Part shown: positions 18,605-28,127 of the stretch, in pieces | Numbering within the stretch: the first letter of the stretch is position 1 | Layout: each line of letters opens with the position of its first letter | Assembly (NCBI RefSeq): GCF_001921745.1 | Contig: NZ_MRYA01000003.1 | Coordinates: forward strand, 248,001 to 312,000 | Length of the DNA: 64,000 bases | Direction of reading: 5' to 3' | Source: Psychrobacter sp. Cmf 22.2 | Lineage (GTDB): Bacteria > Pseudomonadota > Gammaproteobacteria > Pseudomonadales > Moraxellaceae | The notes under the pieces: generated by a model | Seen by the model: only the letters and a program-made list of their open reading frames with translations | The model's database searches: none | Told to the model about the DNA's origin: nothing | Position numbers and translations under genes: made by a program

Positions 18605-21310
18605 CTAACGCTTAAGACCAAATTTGCGCTGCTTTTTATTACTAATCTCAGTAATTGCATGGGCAATTTCTTCATCATTAAGGCTGGCAACTTGCTGTAA
18701 AATTTGCATCATATCAGGGCTTAGCACGTATTTAGCATGATGAGCGATATCGTCAATACGCTGATCGAAGTTTAGCACGCCTGTATCTTTATCTACTTGT
18801 AAGTAGTTCAGACGAGTCAGGGCTGTGACAAAGCTTAAGAACAAGGAGCGATCAAAGAAGTCAGGAATATCGTCAGCATACAATACTGATAAACGTTGAC
18901 CAAGCAGATGACACAAGTCAACCACTTCTTCTGTGGTCAAGTTTCCTGAGCCTTGTTGTGACAACAACGCCAAGGTCATAAAGTAACGCTCAAGACTCTG
19001 TGCAACAGGAGCGGCAAGGACTTCTAACTGCTGATAACAGCTGCTGTTGGCATCTGGTACACCGAGCATGCCATCACCTAAGTCGATAATTAGGCCGTGA
19101 GCGATCAGGTTGTCGATTTTTTGATTAAGCGTATTCATCAGACCGTGCGCTGGATAGTATAAAAACAGCTCGCTTTGCAAAAAAGGATACATCTGCGTAA
19201 CGATATCATCGAGGCGACCGCGACTGACGCGACCATTGCGTGCAACCAAGGCAGCTAAGAAAGACAATAAAATAAATACATGCAAAATGTTATTACGGAA
19301 ATAGCTCAAGAGTGCAACTTGCTTGCCAGCGACTTGAATGATATCACCCAAAATATGCGGTATACGCTCAATAAGTTTGAGCTTAATGCCATAGTCGATG
19401 ATTTGTTGCGGGCTCATATCGGTGACAATCGTGTCATCAGAGTAGGGTATTTGACGCGCAATACCCTGATATAAAGCGATTTGTTCGCGGCAGATGTCTT
19501 CATCAAGAGCCGCTTTTGGCGCTGAGAGTAAGACTAGGGACAGTAATGATACGGGATTGACGACTGCAGCCTTATTGATATGCTGCATAATCTTCACGCC
19601 AATATTATCAACCATTGCGCTGGCTTTTTCATCAAGTGGCGTATCGGTACGATCAGCGGGTAAGCTATCAGTAGGCACGTCGAATTTTTGCATAAAGTCG
19701 CTTAGATGCAGCGGTGTGCCAAAGCTTAAATGCACATTACCAAAAATACGCTCAATTTTGCGTCCAACTTTTAGTAACCCAATTAAGGATTCGGACTCTT
19801 TTGGCTTGCCTTTTAGCTCACCGATATAAGTGCCACCTTCCATAATGCGCTCATAACCAATATAGGTCGGAATAAACACCACAGGTTTATTGGTTTGACG
19901 TAGCTGGCTATGTACCGTCATCGCTAGCATACCCATCTTTGGTGGTAACAAGCGTCCTGAGCGTGAGCGTCCGCCTTCTATAAAGTATTCAATCGGCGTA
20001 TTACGGGTGATAAGGGTATGCATATACTCACGTAACACTGCGGTATAAAGCGCGTTACCACGAAAGCTACGACGAATATAAAAAGCCACAGCACCGCGTA
20101 ACAAAGGTCCTAATACAGGAACATCTAAGTTATCACCTGCTGCCACATAAGGAATGCTCAGACCGCGCTTATAGATAACGTAGGATAAGAGCAAGTAATC
20201 AACATGACTACGATGGCAGGGCACATAGATGATTTCATGATCGGTTGCAAGCTCACGTACGCGCTCAAAATGATGGACGTCGACGCCGTCATACAGCTGC
20301 GTCCATAACCAAGTCAAAAATTTATCAAAGACCCGAATGATAGAATGAGAGTAATCATTGACCATCTCATTTGCATAGTTCCTAGCAAGTCCGCGTGCTT
20401 CACGTACACTAATGCCTTTTTCATCCGCTTCGATCTGCGTGGCGTGTTGAATGGCAGGAGAGTAAATCAGCTTATCCACCAAATTGCGCCGATCTGATAA
20501 GTCAGGACCAAGCATAGTAGTACGCTGATTATCAAGATATGTATGAAGCTGTTGCTGTAAGTCACGTACCAACTCACGGTTGGCATCTGCTGTTGGTACT
20601 AACGCGTGACGTGCATCTCGGCTATCTGCAGTGTCTGCAACTCCGAGCTTATCTGATGACTCACCATGCAAGCTGTTATAAATGATGGTACGTAAGTCTT
20701 TTGGCGCATGGAACTGGACAAAGGTGTCGCGCCCCATCACACCGATATTAAATAATTGCTTGGTAATACTTGGATCTTGCCAGTTATCTGCCATCAATAA
20801 CTTAAACAACGAGTCCTCTTTTTCAGGCGCGCGGCCCCAAAGAATCGATACCGGTATCAGGCGTATTTGTAAGTCCGGGTGTTGTAGAATGGCCGCAACC
20901 AAACGTGACAAACGCGGCGATAATTGATTGTCTTTGGCTTTAGGGTGATGCAAAAATATGATGCCAGCATTTTCATTGACATCATGTATGCTGTCTTTTA
21001 CGCTCATCAGTGCAGGTGGTAGCTTGTGTTCCCCAGTTTGCAGATCGATCAAAATACTATTGGAGCGCGAATAATCTTGTAGCACATAAAAGGTTAGCGT
21101 TTGATCATCGTTATCCAATATGGGCAGCTCGCCTAGAAGCTTTGCTTTGACTGCGACATCAAGTGCTTGTCCCGATATTTTTCGGTATAACTGATTGATG
21201 GGTGCATTGGTATAAGTCGTCGCAGCTGACGACTTGCTAGCCTCAGAGGTGGCTTGCGCTTTGGACGTTCGGTTTTTTAAGAGCTTGTTTTTTAGGAAAC
21301 TGGGTATCAT
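18605..21310 (-). CDS. plsB: Glycerol-3-phosphate 1-O-acyltransferase PlsB
   Basis: Catalyses the first acylation in phospholipid synthesis at the inner membrane. The catalytic HX4D box is in PCHRSHVDYLL. The G3P-binding blocks RGAVAFYIRRSF and YFIEGGRSRSGRLLPPK and the later VFIPTYIGYERIMEG all follow in order. A long N-terminal domain without membrane segments precedes them, as in E. coli PlsB. ATG 21310 is chosen over an in-frame TTG two codons upstream. About 901 residues is slightly longer than E. coli. It is monocistronic. Confidence 0.96.
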   Translation of the reverse strand: MIPSFLKNKLLKNRTSKAQATSEASKSSAATTYTNAPINQLYRKISGQALDVAVKAKLLGELPILDNDDQTLTFYVLQDYSRSNSILIDLQTGEHKLPPALMSVKDSIHDVNENAGIIFLHHPKAKDNQLSPRLSRLVAAILQHPDLQIRLIPVSILWGRAPEKEDSLFKLLMADNWQDPSITKQLFNIGVMGRDTFVQFHAPKDLRTIIYNSLHGESSDKLGVADTADSRDARHALVPTADANRELVRDLQQQLHTYLDNQRTTMLGPDLSDRRNLVDKLIYSPAIQHATQIEADEKGISVREARGLARNYANEMVNDYSHSIIRVFDKFLTWLWTQLYDGVDVHHFERVRELATDHEIIYVPCHRSHVDYLLLSYVIYKRGLSIPYVAAGDNLDVPVLGPLLRGAVAFYIRRSFRGNALYTAVLREYMHTLITRNTPIEYFIEGGRSRSGRLLPPKMGMLAMTVHSQLRQTNKPVVFIPTYIGYERIMEGGTYIGELKGKPKESESLIGLLKVGRKIERIFGNVHLSFGTPLHLSDFMQKFDVPTDSLPADRTDTPLDEKASAMVDNIGVKIMQHINKAAVVNPVSLLSLVLLSAPKAALDEDICREQIALYQGIARQIPYSDDTIVTDMSPQQIIDYGIKLKLIERIPHILGDIIQVAGKQVALLSYFRNNILHVFILLSFLAALVARNGRVSRGRLDDIVTQMYPFLQSELFLYYPAHGLMNTLNQKIDNLIAHGLIIDLGDGMLGVPDANSSCYQQLEVLAAPVAQSLERYFMTLALLSQQGSGNLTTEEVVDLCHLLGQRLSVLYADDIPDFFDRSLFLSFVTALTRLNYLQVDKDTGVLNFDQRIDDIAHHAKYVLSPDMMQILQQVASLNDEEIAHAITEISNKKQRKFGLKR

Positions 21311-21515
21311 AATCAAAAGTCAGACTTTGTAAAATGTAATGCGCTTATGATGCCATAAAAGCAATCAAAGCGATATATGGTGTCGGTATCTGTGCTGAAT
21401 ATATTATAAATGCCAACGTGTTCGAGTTAACAGTACCTTTATATATCAATGCTTTGATATATCGTTAATTGAACACTATTGTCTATTTTTGTTTTAAGTT
21501 TAATGAGAGTGCCTT

Positions 21516-22004
21516 ATGACTCCTGCTATTAAGATAGCTAAGCAGTATCGCCTTGATTATCAACTGCATGAGTATGTCCACGATAGCAGTGCGACGTCTT
21601 TTGGTTTAGAGGCTGCTGAAAAGCTGGGTATAAAAGCTGCGCAAGTTTTCAAAACATTGGTGATAGAGACAGATACTGGTACGTTAGCTGTTGCTCTTGT
21701 GCCAGTCGATACCACCTTGAACTTTAAAAAGATGGCCAAAGCCCTTTCTTCTAATAAAGTGCTGCCCTGTAAAAAAGCGCAAATGGCCGATCCAAAGCGC
21801 GTTGCACGTAGTACAGGTTATGTGCTTGGCGGTGTCAGCCCGCTTGGGCAAAAGAAGCGTTTAATCACAATAATCGATATAACGGCTAAAGATCAGCCTA
21901 CCATCTATGTCAGTGCTGGACGTCGCGGGCTTGAGATTGAGTTACCGCCATTACAACTGGCTAAAACGCTTGGCGCTCTTTTTGAAGATATTGCTGATAC
22001 ATAA
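21516..22004 (+). CDS. ybaK: Cys-tRNA(Pro) deacylase YbaK
   Basis: Trans-editing enzyme that hydrolyses cysteine mis-charged onto tRNA-Pro. It is a YbaK/INS-family single domain with KTLVIETDTGTLAVALVPVD, the catalytic-lysine region TTLNFKKMAKAL and the signature TGYVLGGVSPLGQKK, ending in SAGRRGLEIEL. 162 residues is normal. It is followed after 89 bp by the CHMI-like gene on the same strand. Confidence 0.94.
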   Translation: MTPAIKIAKQYRLDYQLHEYVHDSSATSFGLEAAEKLGIKAAQVFKTLVIETDTGTLAVALVPVDTTLNFKKMAKALSSNKVLPCKKAQMADPKRVARSTGYVLGGVSPLGQKKRLITIIDITAKDQPTIYVSAGRRGLEIELPPLQLAKTLGALFEDIADT

Positions 22005-22093
22005 TGGCTATTTTTGAGAGTTCTATAAAATAACCAGACGTACTCATTTTGTCTTCATACGTAAATTTCTTAATCTATTATAAGGACGTATTT

Positions 22094-22468
22094 ATGCCAC
22101 ATTTAACTATCCAAGCGTCTCCTAATGTCAGTATCTCTCACGAAGAGTCGTTACTCAAATCTTTGAATAAAGTATTATGGGATAGTGGTCATTTTGGTAA
22201 ACCAACTGATATTAAGGCGCGAATAATCCCTATCGATACGTTTTTGGTTGGCGTAGAGGATGATGAGCAAGCACATGGTTTTATCTATGCACATTTAAAA
22301 TTGATGCCAGGGCGTGACAGTGATGTCCTTGACCAATTGGCGCAGCTATTGGTGACGACGATAGAGAATACATTAAGCGAAGAGCAATCAGGAAGAGCAG
22401 CGCTACAAGTATGCGTAGAAGTGGAGGAAATCAGTCCTATTTATCAAAAAAAGCTACTCGGTAGCTAG
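22094..22468 (+). CDS. CHMI-family tautomerase (5-carboxymethyl-2-hydroxymuconate isomerase-like)
   Basis: The 124-residue protein starts MPHLTI, leaving the N-terminal proline that is the catalytic base of the tautomerase superfamily. VDTFL-like spacing, the segment AHLKLMPGRDSD and the final EVEEISPIYQKK match HpaF/CHMI. In E. coli the enzyme acts in homoprotocatechuate degradation. No other hpa gene is near, so the true substrate is open. ATG 22094 is set by the AAGGA before it and the MP- start; the longer frame from 22049 would bury the proline. Confidence 0.82.
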   Translation: MPHLTIQASPNVSISHEESLLKSLNKVLWDSGHFGKPTDIKARIIPIDTFLVGVEDDEQAHGFIYAHLKLMPGRDSDVLDQLAQLLVTTIENTLSEEQSGRAALQVCVEVEEISPIYQKKLLGS

Positions 22469-22529
22469 GTTCTATTTTAATTAAAATTTTCACTTATAGA
22501 ATACTTGGAAACATAGTGCCTAGAGTATA

Positions 22530-22566
22530 AAAAAGCGCCCAGCCATTGATAAGTTGGACGCTTTTT
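22530..22566. terminator. Terminator between the CHMI-like gene and the acyl-CoA dehydrogenase
   Basis: Imperfect stem AAAAAGCGCCCAGC/GTTGGACGCTTTTT with A- and T-runs, between convergent genes. Confidence 0.75.
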
Positions 22567-22606
22567 ACTTTTCTTAGGTTTAGTTAAGCTTAGGTGCTAC
22601 TTAAGA

Positions 22607-24427
22607 TTAGTCTAAAAAGGCAAAGTTCTCGATGTCCATCGCCGTCATACTTTCACTTGGTGCAACCATACTCTCAGCATGTCCTGATGTACGTGGTAAG
22701 ATTTTGTCAAAATAAAACTCTGCCGTTTGAACTTTGGCTTTATAAAACTCTGGTGATTCAGTGCCTCCATTTTTTAGCTTGTCATAAGCGACTGCCGCCA
22801 TACGCGCCCAGTGATAGCCCATCATGATGTAACCTGAATACATCAAAAAGTCTTCTGAGGCCGCTGAGATGACTTCACGGTCTTTACGTGCCATGAGCAT
22901 CAGGCGTACCGTAAGCGTGTTCCACTCAGCACATAGCTTAGTCAATGCCCAAACAAACTTACGCATGTCTTTATCAAGCGCATACTCACCGCACCATTTC
23001 ATAATACTTGACGTGTAGTCACGGATGATTTTACCTTTAGACTGCAAAATAACCTTACGACCTAATAAATCCAGTGCCTGCACGCCAGTGGTGCCTTCGT
23101 ACATAGTAGCGATACGGGCATCACGAGCGATAAGCTCCATACCCCATTCTTTGATGTAACCATGACCGCCATAAACCTGCTGACCATGTTTGGCCGCCTC
23201 GATACCAAGCTCAGTTAAAAAACCTTTTAGGATTGGCGTATAAAAACCTAGCTTATCGTCCCATTTTTCAAACTCTTCATCATCACCATTAGCCACGCCT
23301 TGCGCCATCTTATCTGCATAACGTGCTGAGTGATAAATCATCGAACGACCGCCTTCAGCAAAGGCTTTTTGGGTCAGTAGCATCCGGCGTACATCCGCAT
23401 GATGAATGATAGCATCCGCTACTTTTTCAGGGTCTTTAGTCCCTGATAAGGCACGCATAGAGCGGCGTTCCTTGGCATAGGGTAGGGCGTTTTGGAATGA
23501 CAGCTCGGTATGGGCCAAACCCTGAATACCAGTACCAATACGAGCAGTGTTCATAAATGTGAACATTGCTTTTAGGCCTTTATTTGGTTCTCCAATCAGA
23601 TAACCAACGGCATCATCAAAGTTCAATACACAAGTTGATGAAGAGCTGATGCCCATTTTGTGTTCGATAGAACCACAAGTGACGCCATTACGCTCGCCAA
23701 CCTCGCCTTCAGCATTTGGCAGGAACTTTGGTACGATGAATAATGAGATACCGCGTGTGCCTTCAGGTGCGCCAGGTAGGCGAGCCAGTACGATATGGAT
23801 GATGTTTTCGGTTAAGTCATGCTCACCGCTTGAAATAAAGATTTTAGTACCGCTAAGCTTATAGCTGCCATCTTCTTGCGGGATTGCTTTTGATTTGACT
23901 TGTCCCAAATCCGTACCGCACTGTGGCTCAGTCAGGCACATCGTACCTGCCCATGAGCCATCAACCAGCTTATGTAAATAAGTCTCTTTTTGCTCGTCAG
24001 TACCATATTGCATCAATGTATTGATACACCCTGTCGATAGACCAGGATACATCGCCCAAGGCCAGTTGGCTGTACCGATCATCTCAGCTTTAATCAGGTT
24101 AATAGACATAGGCAGGTTCATACCGCCGTATTCTTCAGGGTAAGAGATTCCTTGCCAGCCGCCCTCAACAAACTGATTGTAAGCTTCTTTAAAACCTTTA
24201 GGAGTTGTCACGACGCCGTTTTCAAAATGACAACCTTCTGCATCAGCAGGTTGATAAAGTGGCGCTAAGACATTTTCTGAAAAATCAGCCATTCCCTGTA
24301 AGATCATGTCGATAGTCTCAGGGTCAGCATTTGCGCCGTTGTCTAAATCTTTATAGTGCGTTTGAAAGTCAAATACATCATTAATCAAAAACTTAATATC
24401 ACGTAAAGGAGCTTTGTAAGTTAACAT
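22607..24427 (-). CDS. Acyl-CoA dehydrogenase, long C-terminal form
   Basis: 606 residues with the acyl-CoA dehydrogenase domains in order: N-terminal helical, the beta domain with MCLTEPQCGTDLG and KIFISSGEHD, then the C-terminal helical domain with QVYGGHGYIKEWGMELIARDARI and YEGTTGVQALDLLGRK. An extra C-terminal domain (from about residue 475) of the Acyl-CoA_dh_C type follows. It is therefore of the group that includes AcdA/DmdC-like enzymes. FAD-dependent beta-oxidation is likely; chain length is unknown, and DMSP-catabolism activity should not be assumed. Confidence 0.92.
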   Translation of the reverse strand: MLTYKAPLRDIKFLINDVFDFQTHYKDLDNGANADPETIDMILQGMADFSENVLAPLYQPADAEGCHFENGVVTTPKGFKEAYNQFVEGGWQGISYPEEYGGMNLPMSINLIKAEMIGTANWPWAMYPGLSTGCINTLMQYGTDEQKETYLHKLVDGSWAGTMCLTEPQCGTDLGQVKSKAIPQEDGSYKLSGTKIFISSGEHDLTENIIHIVLARLPGAPEGTRGISLFIVPKFLPNAEGEVGERNGVTCGSIEHKMGISSSSTCVLNFDDAVGYLIGEPNKGLKAMFTFMNTARIGTGIQGLAHTELSFQNALPYAKERRSMRALSGTKDPEKVADAIIHHADVRRMLLTQKAFAEGGRSMIYHSARYADKMAQGVANGDDEEFEKWDDKLGFYTPILKGFLTELGIEAAKHGQQVYGGHGYIKEWGMELIARDARIATMYEGTTGVQALDLLGRKVILQSKGKIIRDYTSSIMKWCGEYALDKDMRKFVWALTKLCAEWNTLTVRLMLMARKDREVISAASEDFLMYSGYIMMGYHWARMAAVAYDKLKNGGTESPEFYKAKVQTAEFYFDKILPRTSGHAESMVAPSESMTAMDIENFAFLD

Positions 24428-24846
24428 AGTTGATCTCTTTAGTTGGTTTGCTCTAGTGCGATCGATGGCTAATTCTTATAAGCTTCTATTCGTACTAGAG
24501 TTAAGAATGAATAAATACTGTTGGTTATTGCTATTAGATTATTATCGTTATAATCAAAGTCTACTGCGCAAAATCGCAAGCTATATGAGTACTAGCCATG
24601 TGCATATGATTAGTATAAATGTTCTTTTGAAACAAATATATAATCCATAACCAATTTTCATGAGTCATCTGTTTAGGTATTAATTTAATTTATAAGATTG
24701 TAGAGTAACTATAAATTTAATGTATAGGTTTTATGATTAAACCTAGGTAAACAGATCAACGAATGACAGCTTCAAGCAATATATCAGGATAGTAGTTTAT
24801 GACCGTACTTGGGTTCTTCACATCGCAAAAACAGGAGAGGTAATAA
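24428..24846. other. Divergent intergenic region
   Basis: About 420 AT-rich bases between the acyl-CoA dehydrogenase and FUSC-like genes. No credible gene or RNA. A ribosome site GGAGAGG stands before the rightward gene. Confidence 0.4.
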
Positions 24847-25938
24847 ATGCTCACTTATATTAAGCATTTAATTCGTGGAGAGCTTGACCATCTGCTGGCA
24901 GTCAATCAAAGCCGTCGACCATGGCACATGCCAATCATCGCCGCTATAGCGATTAGTTTCCCCGTCTTTGTTGGCGCATATTTTGGCTTACTACATGCAG
25001 GGATTAAGGCGTCTTTAGGAGCCATGGTTATATTAAACTTACCATTTGCAGGCTCATTACCTTATCGCTTAGTGACGGTGATGGCTTGGAGCTTTGCTAT
25101 GACGCTTTGCTTTGCGCTCGGACTGATTGCGCAGCAAGTGCCCTTACTAAAACTACCAGTATTTGCGCTGATTGCATTTAGCGTCGTTGTTTTTGGTCGC
25201 TATTATCGTCAGCCGCCACCTGCAGGACTGTTTGTCATGATGGCGGGTGCGATTGCTCTATTCATTCCTGTTTCAGCTGAGCAGATATTATCAGCCACCG
25301 GGCTTGTAATGTTGGGCAGTGGCTTTTCAATGTTTATGGCACTTTTATACACGCTGTTTTTATTGGTGACGCGTCCTTCTACTACTGTGCCAGAGTATCG
25401 TTATGAGCCCGATACGATCAGTGACAGTATTATCGTTGCAAGTTTTGTCAGCTTGGCACTATTGATAGCAGTGATGCTAGATATGCCTTATCCATACTGG
25501 GCTGCGGTCAGCTGTTTTATTATTATTCAGGGCATACAGATGCGCACGATATGGATTAAACAGTTGCATCGTCTGCTGGGCACCTTGGTAGGTATGGTGG
25601 TTGCTGGTTGGATGTTGTCTTGGAATCTATCGATGTGGGAGGTGGCACTCGCAATATTGCTTATGATGCTATGCATTGAATCGCTGGTCGATCGACATTA
25701 CGGACTGGCCGTGATACTTATCACTCCGTTAACGATATTTATCGCAGAATATGGCAGTGTCACCTCGCTTGTGCAGGCAAGTGTTGAAGAGGTCATTCGG
25801 GCTCGAATGTTCGATACTGCCCTAGGCTGCGTAGTAGGCTTGAGTGGAGGGCTAGCGATACATTCAGTCAGGCTACGGGTACCGCTCCGGCGCATAGAAA
25901 AATGGCTATTAATACGTTTTTCATCATCGCCATCGTAG
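24847..25938 (+). CDS. FUSC-family inner membrane protein
   Basis: 363 residues with about ten hydrophobic segments in two blocks (about 28-175 and 195-345). The second block contains the conserved PYPYWAAVSCFIIIQG, then IKQLHRLLGTLVGMVVAGW and RMFDTALGCVVGLSGG, as in FusC/YccS/AaeB-type proteins. It lacks the large cytoplasmic domain of full-length AaeB/YccS. Export of aromatic acids or other small molecules is possible but not shown. It converges with aroE, with only 21 bp between the stops. Confidence 0.82.
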   Translation: MLTYIKHLIRGELDHLLAVNQSRRPWHMPIIAAIAISFPVFVGAYFGLLHAGIKASLGAMVILNLPFAGSLPYRLVTVMAWSFAMTLCFALGLIAQQVPLLKLPVFALIAFSVVVFGRYYRQPPPAGLFVMMAGAIALFIPVSAEQILSATGLVMLGSGFSMFMALLYTLFLLVTRPSTTVPEYRYEPDTISDSIIVASFVSLALLIAVMLDMPYPYWAAVSCFIIIQGIQMRTIWIKQLHRLLGTLVGMVVAGWMLSWNLSMWEVALAILLMMLCIESLVDRHYGLAVILITPLTIFIAEYGSVTSLVQASVEEVIRARMFDTALGCVVGLSGGLAIHSVRLRVPLRRIEKWLLIRFSSSPS

Positions 25939-25959
25939 CACTTTATGGATGCAAACTCC

Positions 25960-26817
25960 TCAACGCTTCTTACTCGCTTGAATCGCACTAGTCGCCTGAG
26001 TTACATCAATAGTATGAGCGGTCCAGCGCTCAAAGCTTAACGCGGCTTGCCCAATCAACATCCCATAGCCGTCTGAGGTTTGCGCACCGCGCGCTGCGAA
26101 ATGCTGCAAAAAGGGCAGAGCGCGTCCATACATCATATCATAGGCATAATGGCAGTTTAGATCTTCAGCGATAGGCAAAGTGTCGCCCGATAGCCCAATA
26201 GAAGTCGCATTAATAATCAGATCGAACGTTCCTGTCAGCTCAGTTGTCGCGCAAGTTTCAACTGCATGCTCGTTAATTGTATTACTGGCCGCGCTAAGCT
26301 CATCAACCAATACCTGAGCTTTACTCAAAGTCCGATTAGCAAGGGTTAGCTGTCCAATACCTGCTTGAATCAGTGGCAGTATCACCCCACGCGCAGCCCC
26401 GCCTGCCCCAATAATAGCGATGCGAGCGTTGGTAAGCGTCCAGCCTAAGCTCGTAATGTGATTAACCAAGCCTTGACCGTCGGTATTATCACCATATAGC
26501 GTCTTATCTTTTGGTGAACCGTCACCGGTTAACAGTAACGTATTAACCGCGCCTGCAACACGCGCATGTTCAGATAGACGGCCCTGTGATTTGCATAATG
26601 CATAAGCGAGCTGTTTAAAGGGTACTGTCACATTGGCACCCACGCCGCCACCATTAAAAAACGCTGCAACAACTGCATCAAAACTTGCGACATCATCAGG
26701 GCAGTATTGACGCCGATAGCTGATATCAATACCCACTTGCGCGGCAAATGTCTGATGAATCTCAGGAGATTTACTATGAGCAATGGGATTGCCAATAACG
26801 ATAAAATGCTGGGTCAT
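25960..26817 (-). CDS. aroE: Shikimate dehydrogenase AroE
   Basis: NADPH-dependent reduction of 3-dehydroshikimate in aromatic amino acid synthesis. The shikimate site is seen in GNPIAHSKSPEIH and NVTVPFK, with the catalytic Lys in the latter. DNTDGQGL follows, then the NADP site GAGGAARGV and ANRTLSKAQ, and later NATSIGLSG. Length (285) is normal. It is monocistronic, with a palindromic element near its 5' side. Confidence 0.96.
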   Translation of the reverse strand: MTQHFIVIGNPIAHSKSPEIHQTFAAQVGIDISYRRQYCPDDVASFDAVVAAFFNGGGVGANVTVPFKQLAYALCKSQGRLSEHARVAGAVNTLLLTGDGSPKDKTLYGDNTDGQGLVNHITSLGWTLTNARIAIIGAGGAARGVILPLIQAGIGQLTLANRTLSKAQVLVDELSAASNTINEHAVETCATTELTGTFDLIINATSIGLSGDTLPIAEDLNCHYAYDMMYGRALPFLQHFAARGAQTSDGYGMLIGQAALSFERWTAHTIDVTQATSAIQASKKR

Positions 26818-27441
26818 AAACGGTCCACTAGCTATGTAGTTAGTTCAAAATGTATGCAGTTCAAAACAATAAAAGTACGTTCATCGCTGGTATAAATCTT
26901 CCTTGCTCGCTGTGCGCGTTGCCAGACAGAGGCTTTGTAAAATTTATTCCAGCAGCCTTTTGCTCTTTTTAACTTGTGCTCTTTTTATATTGAATCCATG
27001 ATAACAAAGAAATAACAAGCAGTAAGAGATAGAAGAAACAATCAAAACTTACTCATCATAGGGGATAACAATGTTTTTAACAAATTTGCACCTTCTAGGA
27101 TTGTTATCCGTAACGTAAAGGCTAGTCAAGCGCTAGGCAGTTGGGTACACTGTTGACATGAGGGCAGTATAATGATGACATTAGATATTGGCATCATGAT
27201 CCAAAGTCAAGCTGATAAATGGCGCATTTATTGCAAGCGCACTTGTTATAGAAATCGCCGTATAAGTAGTAACTGAGGTATAGTGCCTTATGATATAGGT
27301 CATTGATTGACCTCATTTATTATACCGATAACCTATTATATTAATAATGACATCTATTAATAACGCACCATGTTAACAAGTATTCTTAATTAACAAGCCG
27401 CACCGCTTGCGACTTGTTAATATAATTTAGACCCAAAAAGT
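26818..27441. other. aroE/lipoprotein divergent intergenic region
   Basis: About 620 bp without a gene. It holds palindromic element copy B and three inverted repeats: GGATAACAAT/ATTGTTATCC (27063-27109), AGGTCA/TGACCT (27297-27313) and TTAACAAG/CTTGTTAA (27390-27420). A -10-like TATAAT stands at 27421-27426. Confidence 0.5.
26886..26953 (+). repeat. Palindromic intergenic element, core of copy B
   Basis: Runs from GCTGGTATAAAT through CAGACAGAGGCT to TTTATTCCAGC. The outer arms are more diverged than in the other copies; a right arm CTTTTTATATTGA can still be seen near 26990. Confidence 0.65.
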
Positions 27442-28125
27442 GTGAGTAAATTGCCCATGTGGAATAACAGCCTACAGACCTTTGCGGTCGGTATAATGAT
27501 GGCAGCTGGTGTCTCATTGAGCGCGTGTAATGGCCCAACGCAAGAGGTCACCCCTGATGTTGCTGACTCTGACAATACAACTGAACAAGCCCGTCCCGTC
27601 CAGGCAAGTCCTGCACCAGAGACAGACTTGGATGGGGCGACAGCTGAGCAAGGCACTCCAGTCAAGTATGATGTATCCTCATGGGGTGACAAGCAAGTCC
27701 AGCCTATAAGTATACAAGAAGTTGATCAAATCAAATCAACCTTTGGCAAGGTCGTTACGACCGATGAGAATAGCTTGGACTATGCCAGCAACCCAGCAGT
27801 CAAATACCGTTTTATGGATACAGATGCGCCTTATCTGGACTTGATTGACTCTGAAAAGTATCTTGAGCTTGGTTGGTATTTCGCCAATCCTACTGACTCA
27901 GATAAAGAAAAAGAGCTGAGTAAAGCCCATGCGAAAAAATCCTATCAGCTTGCGCGTCAGCTTATGAATGATGATGGCGGAAAAGTCATCTCAGACATGC
28001 TCAGAGGTCAAATCATAAAAAACAAAACCATTGGTGGACAAAAGATAGAGCTTGGCAAATGCGAGTTTTATAGTTGTATGCTGGTGCTAAATAAGTCAGG
28101 TGAGCAACAAGCGGAAGACAGCTAA
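27442..28125 (+). CDS. Hypothetical lipoprotein upstream of pabC
   Basis: 227 residues. It has a lipoprotein signal peptide with lipobox LSAC (Cys at about residue 29), then an acidic, Thr/Pro-rich linker of about 45 residues. A compact C-terminal domain contains a CEFYSC cysteine pair. No family recognised. GTG 27442 is the first start; ATG 27457 is also possible and keeps the signal peptide. The pabC start follows 2 bp after its stop, so the two are co-transcribed and probably translationally coupled. Confidence 0.72.
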   Translation: MSKLPMWNNSLQTFAVGIMMAAGVSLSACNGPTQEVTPDVADSDNTTEQARPVQASPAPETDLDGATAEQGTPVKYDVSSWGDKQVQPISIQEVDQIKSTFGKVVTTDENSLDYASNPAVKYRFMDTDAPYLDLIDSEKYLELGWYFANPTDSDKEKELSKAHAKKSYQLARQLMNDDGGKVISDMLRGQIIKNKTIGGQKIELGKCEFYSCMLVLNKSGEQQAEDS

Positions 28126-28127
28126 GT

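Noticed and set aside
22607..24427. Acyl-CoA dehydrogenase as a dimethylsulfoniopropionate catabolic enzyme (DmdC)
   Set aside because: The long form is shared with many general acyl-CoA dehydrogenases, and no dmd gene lies nearby.
24456..24650. 64-codon frame in the acyl-CoA dehydrogenase/FUSC gap
   Set aside because: AT-rich random translation without a ribosome site.
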